NCBI GenBank assembly: GCA_902781945.1
Contig: CACZLE010000015.1
Span: 1 to 36,641, forward strand
Source: an uncultured Eubacteriales bacterium
Lineage (GTDB): Bacteria; Bacillota; Clostridia; Christensenellales; Aristaeellaceae
Direction of reading: 5' to 3'
Length of the DNA stretch: 36,641 nucleotides
The notes below the pieces were generated by a model that did not search any database, was not told the DNA's origin, and saw only the letters and a list, made by a program, of their open reading frames with translations. Position 1 is the stretch's first letter. Each line of letters begins with the position of its first letter. Shown here piece after piece: positions 1-7,670 of this stretch. The translations under genes and the position numbers were made by a program.

Positions 1-30
1 CAACAAACGCTATAAACACAGCCCTTTTCG

Positions 31-57
31 GTTCCTTTTCGGGCGTCGAAAAGGAAC
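31..57. repeat. 10-bp perfect inverted repeat at left edge
   Basis: Positions 31-40 and 48-57 are perfect reverse complements around a 7-base GC-rich loop. On the plus strand the stem is followed by a T-rich but interrupted stretch, so it may end transcription of a gene lying left of the window. On the minus strand, where pepT ends just upstream, no T-tract follows, so it is a poor terminator for pepT. The rest of positions 1-123 shows nothing recognisable. Confidence 0.5.
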
Positions 58-123
58 GCCTTCGTTCGTTTTCTTCTCTCCCCTTGCCAATTTCTGTTTG
101 TCAAATTCTATATGAGGGATAAT

Positions 124-1332
124 TTACGCCCTAACGATCTCCAGCAGGATGTCCACCATCTTTTCCATATCGTCCACGGAGGCGAACTCATAGATGCCAT
201 GGCAGTTATAGCCGCCGGTACCCAGGTTGGGACAGGGCAGGCCCATGAAGCTGAGCCGTGCGCCGTCGGTGCCGCCGCGGATGGCCACGCATTTTGGGAT
301 AAGGCCCAGGGAGCGGATGGCCTGCTCCGCCCGCTCGATGACCTCCATGTGCTGCTCGATGACCTCCCGCATGTTGCGGTAGGAATCCCGGATCTGGGCT
401 TCCACGGTGCCCGCTCCATAGCGGCTGTTGAGATAATCGACAGCCCGGCGGATGAAGGCCTTCTTTTCCTCCAGCTTATCCCCGTCGTGGTCCCGCAGGA
501 TATAGACCAGGGTGGCGTTTTCCTCGTCGCCATTCATGGCGCACAGGTGATAGAAGCCCTCGTAGCCCTCGGTATATTCCGGCTTTTCCTGGGCGGGCAG
601 CATGGCGTTGAACTCCATGGCAATGCGGCTGGCGTGCTTCATGCGGTTCTTGGCGGAGCCGGGATGGATGTTGCGGCCATGGAAGATGATTTTGGCGGAG
701 GCGGCATTGAAATTCTCATACTCCATTTCATCGATGCGCCCGCCGTCCACGGTATAAGCATAGTCCGCGCCGAAGCCCGGCACGTCAAAGAGATCCGCGC
801 CCCGGCCAATCTCTTCATCCGGGGTAAAGCCGATGCAGATTTTGCCGTGCTTGAAATCGGGATTCTCCAGCACCCGCTGGCACAGGCTCATGATCTCCGC
901 CACGCCCGCTTTATCGTCCGCGCCCAGCACGGTGGTACCGTCTGTCACCAGCAGCCGCTTACCGATATACCGCTTCAGCTCGGGAAACTCGGAAGACCGC
1001 AGTACGATGTTTTTATCGGCGTTCAGGATGATGTCGCCGCCTTCATAGATGATCTCCCGGGGATTGAAATTCCGCCCGGGCACGGCGTCCACGGTGTCCA
1101 TATGGGCGATGAGGCCGATGGCGGGCGCGCCCGGCGCGTTGGCGGGGATCTCGCCATACACATAGCCATGTTCATCCAGGCGCACGCCGGATACGCCCAA
1201 GGCTGTCAGCTCGTCCCGCAGCATCCGGGCCAGGTTCCATTGACATTCCGAGGACGGGCAGGTTTCGCAGTTTTCATCGCTGGTGGTGTTGATGCGCGCA
1301 TAGCGCAGAAAGCGTTCCGTTATCTTTTCCAT
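124..1332 (-). CDS. pepT: Peptidase T (tripeptide aminopeptidase)
   Basis: Cytoplasmic di-zinc M20-family aminopeptidase that removes the N-terminal residue of tripeptides. The 402-residue length is normal for PepT. The metal-site residues are all visible: H77 and D79 in AHMDTVD, D139/D140 in GADDKAG, E173/E174 in PDEEIG, D196 in VDGG and H378 in GYNCHGIYEF. GGAGG lies five bases before the ATG. It is the last gene of a serC-serA-pepT run, 12 bases after serA, so it is probably co-transcribed with serine synthesis. No terminator is evident after it. Identification is firm; the physiological link to serine supply is inference. Confidence 0.95.
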   Translation of the reverse strand: MEKITERFLRYARINTTSDENCETCPSSECQWNLARMLRDELTALGVSGVRLDEHGYVYGEIPANAPGAPAIGLIAHMDTVDAVPGRNFNPREIIYEGGDIILNADKNIVLRSSEFPELKRYIGKRLLVTDGTTVLGADDKAGVAEIMSLCQRVLENPDFKHGKICIGFTPDEEIGRGADLFDVPGFGADYAYTVDGGRIDEMEYENFNAASAKIIFHGRNIHPGSAKNRMKHASRIAMEFNAMLPAQEKPEYTEGYEGFYHLCAMNGDEENATLVYILRDHDGDKLEEKKAFIRRAVDYLNSRYGAGTVEAQIRDSYRNMREVIEQHMEVIERAEQAIRSLGLIPKCVAIRGGTDGARLSFMGLPCPNLGTGGYNCHGIYEFASVDDMEKMVDILLEIVRA

Positions 1333-1344
1333 GATATCCTCCGT

Positions 1345-2511
1345 TTATTTGATCTGCCGCACGCGGATCACGCTGTCCAGGGCCGTCAGCGCCTCGATCA
1401 CCGCGCTTGAAACTTCCTCATTGAAATCCAGGATGGTGTAAGCGATCTCGCCCCGGGCCTTGTTGACCAGGTTTTCGATATTCAGCCCCGCTGCCGCCAC
1501 CACCTCGGTGATGCGGCCCAGCATGCCCACCCGGTTATAGTGCATGATGGCCACGCGGTCCCCCTCCGCCCGGGCGAAGGATACGTCCGGGAAATTGACG
1601 GAATGCGTGATATTGCCGTTTTCCAGATATTCGCAGATCTGCCGGGCCGCCATGACGGAGCAGTTCTCGTCCGCCTCCGGGGTGCCCGCGCCCAGATGGG
1701 GCGTGCACAGCGCCTGGGGATAGCCCAATTCCCGCGCCGTGGGGAAATCCGTGGCAAAGCCGCGAATCTTGCCGCTGTCAATGGCGTCGCACACGGCCTC
1801 GTTGTCCAGCACCGGCCCGCGGGCATAGTTGATCAGGTAAACCCCGTCCTTCATGGCGGCGATGGCCTGCCGGGACACGAAGCCCCGGTTGGCGTCGTTC
1901 AGCGGGATATGGACAGAAACGATATCCGAGGCCGCGTAAAGATCGTTGACGTCCTGGACGAACTGCACATAATGCTTGAGCTCGCTGACCCGCGCGTGAC
2001 CCAGATAGGGATCGTAGCCGATGACCTTCATGCCCAGGTCATGGCAGGCACGAGCCATACGGGAGCCAATGGCGCCCACGCCGATGATGCCCACGGTCTT
2101 GCCCATGAGCTCGGGACCGCGATAGACCTCCTTGCCCGCCTCCACGGCCTTGCCGGGATCGCTTTCGCCATCCTTCAGGGTGCGCACCCAGGTATTGGCC
2201 GCCAGCACGTTGCGCATGCACAGGATCATGGCCGCCAGGGTCAATTCCTTGACGGCGTTGGCGTTGCCGCCGGGGGTATTGAACACCACGATGCCCTGCT
2301 GGGTGCACTTCTCCACGGGAATGGTATTGGTGCCCGCGCCGATGCGGCAGATGGCCTTCAGCTCCGGCCCCAAGGGGATATTGTGCAGGGGCGTGGAATG
2401 CACCAGGATGGCATCGGGGCGCGTGGTGTCCTCCACGATGGTATATTTTTCCTTATCGAAGCCCCGCAGGCCTTCTTCGGCCACTTTATTATAGGTTTGG
2501 ATGATATACAT
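1345..2511 (-). CDS. serA: D-3-phosphoglycerate dehydrogenase with C-terminal ACT domain
   Basis: First enzyme of serine synthesis, oxidising 3-phosphoglycerate with NAD. The NAD-binding glycine motif GVGAIGS lies at about 144-150, the catalytic arginine at R231 (ARGPVLD) and the catalytic histidine at H272 (TPHLGAGT). An ACT domain, usually a serine sensor, occupies about 318-388. At 388 residues it is the short form with one regulatory domain. The segment between R231 and H272 reads ATDFPTARELG; the usual catalytic glutamate of the DVFxxEP motif is not in its normal place (see finding). GAGGAGG sits seven bases before the ATG. It follows serC by 12 bases and is co-oriented, as expected for adjacent pathway steps. 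Confidence 0.93.
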   Translation of the reverse strand: MYIIQTYNKVAEEGLRGFDKEKYTIVEDTTRPDAILVHSTPLHNIPLGPELKAICRIGAGTNTIPVEKCTQQGIVVFNTPGGNANAVKELTLAAMILCMRNVLAANTWVRTLKDGESDPGKAVEAGKEVYRGPELMGKTVGIIGVGAIGSRMARACHDLGMKVIGYDPYLGHARVSELKHYVQFVQDVNDLYAASDIVSVHIPLNDANRGFVSRQAIAAMKDGVYLINYARGPVLDNEAVCDAIDSGKIRGFATDFPTARELGYPQALCTPHLGAGTPEADENCSVMAARQICEYLENGNITHSVNFPDVSFARAEGDRVAIMHYNRVGMLGRITEVVAAAGLNIENLVNKARGEIAYTILDFNEEVSSAVIEALTALDSVIRVRQIK

Positions 2512-2523
2512 GACTTCGCCTCC

Positions 2524-3600
2524 TCAGCGATGTTGTTTTTCAAAGGACTCCATGAAGCGCACCAGCGTTTGGACACCTTCCAGGGGCATGGCGTTATAAA
2601 TGCTGGCCCGCATGCCGCCCGCCACCCGGTGGCCCTTGAGGCTGCACAGGCCGTTGGCCGCGGCCTCCTGCACAAAGGCGACGTCCAGAGCGTCGTCTTC
2701 GGTGCGGAAGGTGACGTTCATGAGGGACCGGCAGCCCTTGTCCGCGATGCCGTGGAACAGCCTGCTTTGATCCAGATAATCATAGAGCAGGGCGGATTTT
2801 TGCAGATTGCGCTGATAAATGGCCGCCACGCCGCCCTGGTCCGCCAACCAGTCCAGGCACAGCCCCGCCATATAGATGGCATAGGTGGGCGGCGTATTGA
2901 GCATGCTGCCCTTGTCCGCCATCACGGTCCAGTTGAGGACGTTCGGCGTTTCCTTCCGGGCCCGGCCCAGCAGATCTTTACGGACGATGACCACCGTGAG
3001 TCCCGCCGGGCCGATATTCTTCTGCGCTCCGGCAAAGACGACGCCGAAACGGCGCACGTCATAGGGCTGGGACAGGATATTGGAGGACATATCCGCCACC
3101 AGGGGCACGGCGCCGGTATCCGGGATCTCGGGGATGCGGGTGCCATAGATGGTGTTGTTGGTGGTGATATAGAGGTAATCCGCCGACGGGTCGACGGTGA
3201 TTTCGTCGTTTGCAGGCACCCGGCGGTAGCCTTCCTCCCGGGTGGAGGCGATGCAGCGGGCGTCGCCGTATTTCATGGCTTCCATCCAGGCGCTGTGGGC
3301 AAAATGGCCGCTGTCCACATAGGAAGCAAATCCCGATAGCAGGTTCATGGCCACGGCGGCAAATTGGCCGGTGGCTCCGCCCTGCAAAAGCAGGACCTCA
3401 TAGTCCGCCGGGATGTCCATGAGCTGACGAAGCCGGGCAACCGTGTGATCGAAGATCTCCTGGTAGGCCGCGGAGCGATGGCTCATTTCCATGACGGACA
3501 TGCCCGTGCCTTTATAATTCAGCATTTCCGCCGCCGCCCGCCGCAGGGCCTCCTCCGGCATAACGGCTGGACCCGCCGCGAAATTGAATACCCGATCCAA
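2524..3600 (-). CDS. serC: Phosphoserine aminotransferase
   Basis: PLP enzyme of class V that converts 3-phosphohydroxypyruvate and glutamate to phosphoserine, the step after SerA. The N-terminal signature NFAAGPAVMP, the GGATGQF phosphate-binding segment near 74-80 and the PLP lysine K194 in GAQKNIGPAG are all present; 358 residues is the family length. The ATG is preceded by AAAGGGAGG, eight bases away. It is the first gene of the serC-serA-pepT unit and has a good sigma-A promoter (3631-3659). No phosphoserine phosphatase is nearby, so serB must be elsewhere or replaced. Confidence 0.95.
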   Translation of the reverse strand: MDRVFNFAAGPAVMPEEALRRAAAEMLNYKGTGMSVMEMSHRSAAYQEIFDHTVARLRQLMDIPADYEVLLLQGGATGQFAAVAMNLLSGFASYVDSGHFAHSAWMEAMKYGDARCIASTREEGYRRVPANDEITVDPSADYLYITTNNTIYGTRIPEIPDTGAVPLVADMSSNILSQPYDVRRFGVVFAGAQKNIGPAGLTVVIVRKDLLGRARKETPNVLNWTVMADKGSMLNTPPTYAIYMAGLCLDWLADQGGVAAIYQRNLQKSALLYDYLDQSRLFHGIADKGCRSLMNVTFRTEDDALDVAFVQEAAANGLCSLKGHRVAGGMRASIYNAMPLEGVQTLVRFMESFEKQHR

Positions 3601-3630
3601 TGTGCTTCCCTCCCTTTTGAGGCTGCATCC

Positions 3631-3659
3631 ATGATACCGGTTTTGTCGGAAAATTGCAA
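3631..3659 (-). promoter_or_regulatory. Sigma-A promoter of serC-serA-pepT
   Basis: Read on the minus strand: TTGCAA (3654-3659), 17-base spacer, TATCAT (3631-3636). The predicted start of transcription is about 23 bases before the serC ATG, leaving room only for the ribosome site. Confidence 0.75.
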
Positions 3660-3690
3660 GCTATAAACAGGATAAATGCAGGATATAACG

Positions 3691-3714
3691 AAAAAGATCC
3701 CTCAGAAGGGGATC
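3691..3714 (-). terminator. Intrinsic terminator after the nfeD-floA-LytTR-glycosylase operon
   Basis: On the minus strand GATCCC (3709-3714) pairs with GGGATC (3696-3701) around a 7-base loop and is followed at once by TTTTT. It lies just after the glycosylase stop codon and separates this operon from the serC promoter. Confidence 0.75.
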
Positions 3715-3724
3715 ATTTGAAGGA

Positions 3725-4216
3725 TCATGCCTCAATTTTGCCCAATTCGGCAGCCCAGGCCGCTGTCAGCCGCTCCAATGTCCAGCTGGCGTTGGCCGGG
3801 CTGGTGGAGGGCAGCACGGCGTAGGGCACATCCAGGTCTTTCCAGTATTTCAGATAGATCTTTTCCGCCGTCTTGCCGTTGAGCAATATGCGCTCGATGG
3901 GGCATTTGGCCATCAGTCCCGGCAGATCATTGGGCAGGGCTTGCCGGATGCTGCTATCAGCGGAGCCGGTGATTTCGCATTGGGCGATCACATCCCACAG
4001 GGCGATGTGATGGCGAAGGAGAAAGGCCCGCTTCTCCCCCACCGTCTCCGGCGCGGATTCATGATAAACCGCTCCCAGCACGCGCCAGAAGCGGTTTTGC
4101 GGATGGCCGTAATAGAAAGCATTCTCCCGGGATTTGACGGAGGGAAAGGTGCCCAGGATCAGCAGGCGGCAATCCGCGTCCCACACGGGATCAAAAGGAT
4201 GTTCCAAAGCATTCAT
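3725..4216 (-). CDS. Hypoxanthine/deoxyinosine DNA glycosylase (UDG superfamily, family 6)
   Basis: Predicted base-excision repair enzyme that removes hypoxanthine arising from adenine deamination. The motif ILGTFPSVKSRE at about 20-31 with the following YYGHPQNRFW is the hallmark of the HDG family, and LPSTSPANA near 135-143 is its second conserved block; 163 residues is the usual size. Its ATG overlaps the stop of the response-regulator gene by four bases (ATGA), so translation is probably coupled. A terminator follows directly. Substrate is assigned from the family, not tested; mismatch-uracil activity is an alternative. Confidence 0.85.
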   Translation of the reverse strand: MNALEHPFDPVWDADCRLLILGTFPSVKSRENAFYYGHPQNRFWRVLGAVYHESAPETVGEKRAFLLRHHIALWDVIAQCEITGSADSSIRQALPNDLPGLMAKCPIERILLNGKTAEKIYLKYWKDLDVPYAVLPSTSPANASWTLERLTAAWAAELGKIEA

Positions 4217-4980
4217 CCGCCGAACAGCCGCTCCAGTTCCTCATATTTTTCCTGGGTGATCAGGGCGTCCCGGTCCGTGCCGTCCAGGCGCACGATGTAG
4301 GTCCACCGTCCATAGGGCGTGATATCGTGGATGCGGTTCAGGTTGATGATATAGCTGCGGTGGCAGCGGAAGAACACCTGGGGATCAAGCTTGGCCTCGG
4401 TTTCCGCCAGAGTGTCCGAGGTGGCGTAGCTCTGGCCATCGGCGGTATAGATCACCGTGGAGCGCTCCTCCCGCTGCACCAGCAGGATATCCGCCATGTT
4501 GATGAAGGACACGCCGTCCCGATGCTTGAGCATCATGCGGCCCTGGGGCCGGGCGCGCTCGGGAGCGGCGGGCTTTTCCAGGGCAGGCCGGGCGCGCATG
4601 TATTCCTGGCGCTCCTTGATGCGGGTCAGGGTTTCGATGACGCGCTCCATCCGGAAGGGCTTGAGCAGGTAATCAAAAGCGTACACCGCAAAGGCGTCGC
4701 TGCGGTATTCCTCATGGGCGGTGGCGAAGATCAGCACGCAGCTGGGGTCGGCGTCCTGGATCTGATTGGCGCAGGCCACGCCGTTCATGACGGGCATATC
4801 CACGTCCAGGAACACCACCTGGGGACGGAGCTCGTCAAACAGGCGCATCAGCTCCGCGCCGTCGGCGGCTTCCCCCACCAGCTGGTAACCGTCCACACGG
4901 GCGATCATCTTGCGCAGTATCATGCGCATCCCCGGTTCATCATCCGCGATCAGCACGCGGATCGGCAGTAAATCACTCAT
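4213..4980 (-). CDS. LytTR-type response regulator
   Basis: Two-component transcription factor. The receiver domain (about 7-125) has the acidic pair D13/D14, phospho-acceptor D59 in VVFLDVDMPVMNG, T88 in FATAHEEY and K107 in YLLKPF. A linker rich in charged residues follows, then a LytTR DNA-binding domain (about 150-250) with FFRCHRSYIINL. No histidine kinase gene is near, so the partner is unknown. AGGAG lies five bases before the ATG. It sits between an unknown membrane protein and a DNA glycosylase in the floA operon, an unusual setting. LytTR regulators commonly control envelope or peptide-signalling genes; the target here is unknown. Confidence 0.9.
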   Translation of the reverse strand: MSDLLPIRVLIADDEPGMRMILRKMIARVDGYQLVGEAADGAELMRLFDELRPQVVFLDVDMPVMNGVACANQIQDADPSCVLIFATAHEEYRSDAFAVYAFDYLLKPFRMERVIETLTRIKERQEYMRARPALEKPAAPERARPQGRMMLKHRDGVSFINMADILLVQREERSTVIYTADGQSYATSDTLAETEAKLDPQVFFRCHRSYIINLNRIHDITPYGRWTYIVRLDGTDRDALITQEKYEELERLFGG

Positions 4981-4991
4981 ATCTTCTCCTG

Positions 4992-5444
4992 TCAGCGGAT
5001 CACGCGGCGGCCATGGTCAAATTTGGGGCGGCTGAGCACCTCGGCCATCACCACGCCCTGCACCACGCTGTTCCGGCTGAAATTCAATTGCAGGCCGGCG
5101 GGCCGGACAGGCATTTGGACGTTTGCCTGAGCGGCGGGCCGAGGCCGGGGCAGCTCCCGTTCTTCCGCCGGGCAGGGCAGGGCCTTACCTTCGTGCTCGT
5201 GGGGTTCCATGGGCGGCATATCGATGGAGCCATCCCTGTCCATGGTTTCAAAGGCGGGCTCGTCCGAGGCCTGCGCAGGCTCTGGGGCAGCCTTGGGAAT
5301 GCCCGCGTTCTTGGGGGCTTTGTTTACCGCAGCCTGGGCGGGGACCCGCCTGGCTGGAGTCCGCTGGGCGGCGGCTTGCCTTCTTCTGTTGCTCGCGCTG
5401 AGGGCAAAGCTGACAATGATGATCAGCAGCAGCAGTACTTCCAT
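4992..5444 (-). CDS. Unknown single-pass membrane protein, proline/alanine-rich
   Basis: Not recognised. The 150-residue product starts with one hydrophobic helix (about 2-17) followed by an arginine-rich stretch, which suggests a membrane anchor with a cytoplasmic body. Residues 25-110 are alanine-, proline- and glutamate-rich and probably disordered. The last 40 residues look folded or peptide-like, with LNFSRNSVVQGVVMAEVLSR near the C terminus, which could be an interaction motif. AAGGAGGG stands five bases before the ATG. It follows floA by 63 bases, across a strong hairpin, and precedes the response regulator by 11 bases. Position suggests a partner of FloA/NfeD, but that is inference only. 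Confidence 0.8.
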   Translation of the reverse strand: MEVLLLLIIIVSFALSASNRRRQAAAQRTPARRVPAQAAVNKAPKNAGIPKAAPEPAQASDEPAFETMDRDGSIDMPPMEPHEHEGKALPCPAEERELPRPRPAAQANVQMPVRPAGLQLNFSRNSVVQGVVMAEVLSRPKFDHGRRVIR

Positions 5445-5468
5445 TTTAGCCCTCCTTTTTCAAACTTC

Positions 5469-5494
5469 CCCTGCCCCGGACAGCCGGGGCAGGG
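5469..5494 (-). other. Strong intercistronic hairpin after floA
   Basis: Positions 5469-5479 and 5484-5494 form a perfect 11-bp GC-rich stem with a 4-base loop. On the minus strand it is followed by GAAGTTTG rather than a clean T-tract, so it is more likely a partial terminator or mRNA-stability element than a full stop. Confidence 0.6.
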
Positions 5495-5507
5495 AAGGGA
5501 TCATCCA

Positions 5508-6503
5508 TTACTTCTGAGAGGCGTCGGTGCTTTCGGGCTTGGCGGCGTTTGCGATGCCATCCCGCATGTTAGTGTCGGCAATGACGTTCTTCATCTGATA
5601 GTAGTCCATAACGCCCAGCTTGCCTTCGCGCAGGGCTTCGGCCATGGCCAGGGGCACCTGAGCCTCGGCTTCCACCACGCGGGCGCGCATCTCCTGCACG
5701 GCGGCCAGCATTTCCTGCTCGCGGGCCACGGCGATGGCGCGGCGCTCCTCGGCCTTTGCCTGGGCGATGCGGCGATCAGCCTCAGCCTGGTCCATCTGCA
5801 ATTGCGCGCCGATGTTGCGGCCCACGTCCACGTCCGCGATATCGATGGACAGGATGCGGAAGGCGGTGCCGCTGTCCAGGCCCTTGGTCAGCACGGTCTG
5901 GCTGATCAGGTCGGGGTTCTCCAACACTGCCTTATGGGTCTCGGAGGAACCGATGGTGGTAACGATGCCTTCGCCCACGCGGGCGATGATGGTTTCCTCA
6001 CCGGCGCCGCCCACCAGGCGGGTAACGTCCGTGCGCACGGTGACACGGGCCTTGGCCCGCAGCTCGATACCGTCCTTGGCCACGGCGGCGATGGGGGGCG
6101 TCTCAATGACCTTGGGGGTGACGCTCATCTGCACGGCCTGCAATACGTCGCGTCCTGCCAGGTCCACCGCGCAGGCTTCCTCAAAGGTCATGTCGATATT
6201 GGCCTGCTGGGCGGAGATCATGGCCTTGGCCACGCGCTCGATGTTGCCGCCCGCCAGGAAGTGCTTTTCCAATTGATCCACGGAGATATCCAGACCGGCC
6301 TTGCGCACCATGATCAGGGCGTCCACCAGGCGATGGGGCGAGATGCGGCGCAGGCGCATACCGACCAGGGTGCTGATCTTGATTTTGACGCCGCTGGACA
6401 TGGCGCGGATCCAAAGCCCGATGGGCACATACCGCAGGAACACCAGCACCAGCAGCAGCACGACGAAAATAATGACAAGCAGGGTTACATTCGCAGCATT
6501 CAT
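5508..6503 (-). CDS. floA: Flotillin-like membrane scaffold protein
   Basis: FloA organises functional membrane microdomains in Gram-positive bacteria. An N-terminal hydrophobic hairpin (about 6-34) is followed by a band-7/SPFH-like domain (about 40-235), with the family segments [21 protein letters not shown] and [14 protein letters not shown] long alanine/glutamate-rich coiled-coil with repeated AEA patterns covers about 235-300. The length, 331 residues, matches Bacillus subtilis FloA. GGGGG lies ten bases before the ATG. It follows nfeD by 15 bases, the classic NfeD-FloA pairing, so the two are very likely one transcription unit and one complex. Confidence 0.95.
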   Translation of the reverse strand: MNAANVTLLVIIFVVLLLVLVFLRYVPIGLWIRAMSSGVKIKISTLVGMRLRRISPHRLVDALIMVRKAGLDISVDQLEKHFLAGGNIERVAKAMISAQQANIDMTFEEACAVDLAGRDVLQAVQMSVTPKVIETPPIAAVAKDGIELRAKARVTVRTDVTRLVGGAGEETIIARVGEGIVTTIGSSETHKAVLENPDLISQTVLTKGLDSGTAFRILSIDIADVDVGRNIGAQLQMDQAEADRRIAQAKAEERRAIAVAREQEMLAAVQEMRARVVEAEAQVPLAMAEALREGKLGVMDYYQMKNVIADTNMRDGIANAAKPESTDASQK

Positions 6504-6518
6504 CTTTTTGTTTCCCCC

Positions 6519-6998
6519 TTACACTCTCTTCACATAGATCGTGGTTCCGTCCACGCGCATGATGCGCACAGCAACGCCTTTTTCGATGAACTCAGCGTCC
6601 CCCTGGACGTTGAGCTTGCCGCACTCGAATTCCGCAGCCCCCACGGGACGCAGAGCGGTGACGGTCTTGCCTTCCTTGCCCACCAGCAGCTGCATTTCCT
6701 CCCGCTCGCTCTTGCCGCCGTCATTGACGGCGTCCTTGAGGATCAGGGCGGAATTCATCTTGCCGCTGTTGATGGATTTTAAGGAAATGGAAATGACGAT
6801 GCCCAGCACGGCCAGCACGGCGATGGCCATGCCCAGGCCCACCTTGGCCCCATATTCATACCAGGTCATCACGATGCCCGCCAGCAGCAGGATCGATCCC
6901 GATATGCCCGGGATGCCGAAGCCCGGCATGAACATTTCCACCACCAGCAGGATAACGCCCACCAGCACGCAGATGATGATCGGTATCAGCCATTCCAC
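6519..6998 (-). CDS. NfeD-family membrane protein (flotillin partner)
   Basis: NfeD proteins accompany flotillins and are thought to help build membrane microdomains. Starting from GTG at 6998 the product is 159 residues: three hydrophobic segments within about 3-75 (VEWLIPIIIC..., then two more), and a C-terminal OB-fold domain (about 95-159) with LLVGKEGKTVTALRP and DAEFIEKGVAV. I chose the GTG because AAGGGGAG lies seven bases upstream and the protein then begins directly with a membrane helix; a longer ATG start at 7043 would add a polar extension and has no ribosome site. It is the truncated NfeD type, lacking the ClpP-like protease domain. First gene of the floA operon. Confidence 0.9.
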   Translation of the reverse strand: MEWLIPIIICVLVGVILLVVEMFMPGFGIPGISGSILLLAGIVMTWYEYGAKVGLGMAIAVLAVLGIVISISLKSINSGKMNSALILKDAVNDGGKSEREEMQLLVGKEGKTVTALRPVGAAEFECGKLNVQGDAEFIEKGVAVRIMRVDGTTIYVKRV

Positions 6999-7031
6999 GG
7001 TGCATCTCCCCTTTCTTGTTTTGATGGCCGC

Positions 7032-7040
7032 ATCATAACA
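7032..7040 (-). promoter_or_regulatory. Extended -10 promoter of nfeD-floA
   Basis: The minus strand reads TG, one base, TATGAT (-10 at 7032-7037), about 33 bases before the nfeD GTG. No convincing -35 is seen 16-18 bases upstream, which fits an extended -10 promoter. Confidence 0.5.
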
Positions 7041-7079
7041 CATTTTTTGAACGGAGAAAATGGATTTTGCACCAAACCA

Positions 7080-7670
7080 TCATTTTGACGTCTCAATTGT
7101 CAGGGAAGACTTCAATGCCAGCACGTCCTGGGCGTAGACCTCCTTCAGCTCCCGCCGGTAGATGATGGCGGCGGGATGGTAGAGGGCGAAGAGGGGCAGG
7201 CCGTTGGACGCGGTATGCCACCTGCCGTGGAGCTCGCCCACGGTGGCCTTGGGGCCCATCAGGGCCTTCAGGGGCACGTTGCCCAGGGTGACGATGCTTT
7301 GGGGCTTGACCAAATCGATCTCCTTCATCAGAAAGGGCAGGAACAGGGCGATTTCCTCCTTGGAGGGCGCGCGGTTGCGCACGCGGCCCGTTTTGCCCAG
7401 GGAAGTGGGGCGGATCTTGACCACGTTGGACACATAGAGCGTCTCCCGCTCCATGCCCATGAGATCCAGAAATTCATCCAGGTTTTTGCCCGCCTTGCCC
7501 ACAAAGGGACGGCGCTTCAAGGTCTCCTGCTCGCCGGGAGCCTCGCCGATGAGCATGATGGGCGGATGGTCGCTGTTGCCGTCCCCGAACACCAGAATCT
7601 TGTCCTCCCCCGGCCACAGCGGACGGAAAAACGCCTCGCACTCCCGTTCAAACGCCTTCATGTCCCCCAT
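7080..7670 (-). CDS. Uracil-DNA glycosylase family protein without iron-sulfur cysteines
   Basis: UDG-superfamily protein of 196 residues, related to family 4 by motif A GEAPGEQE (about 42-49), the following RPFVGKAGKNL and motif B LYHPAAII. Unlike its upstream neighbour it keeps only one cysteine (C11): the CxxC pair is absent, and the two later cluster positions are isoleucine (VVKIRPTS) and alanine (EEIALFLPFL). It therefore probably folds without a 4Fe-4S cluster. GGGGGAG lies ten bases before the ATG, within the end of the upstream gene, which it overlaps by 23 bases. Likely role is excision of uracil or another deaminated base; substrate is uncertain. Confidence 0.82.
   Translation of the reverse strand: MGDMKAFERECEAFFRPLWPGEDKILVFGDGNSDHPPIMLIGEAPGEQETLKRRPFVGKAGKNLDEFLDLMGMERETLYVSNVVKIRPTSLGKTGRVRNRAPSKEEIALFLPFLMKEIDLVKPQSIVTLGNVPLKALMGPKATVGELHGRWHTASNGLPLFALYHPAAIIYRRELKEVYAQDVLALKSSLTIETSK

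Noticed and set aside
112..1410. 432-codon plus-strand frame opposite pepT, and similar long opposite-strand frames under serA, serC, floA and others
   Set aside because: They are mirrors of GC-rich coding strands: no ribosome sites, histidine/glycine/alanine-rich nonsense composition, while the other strand carries clear family motifs.
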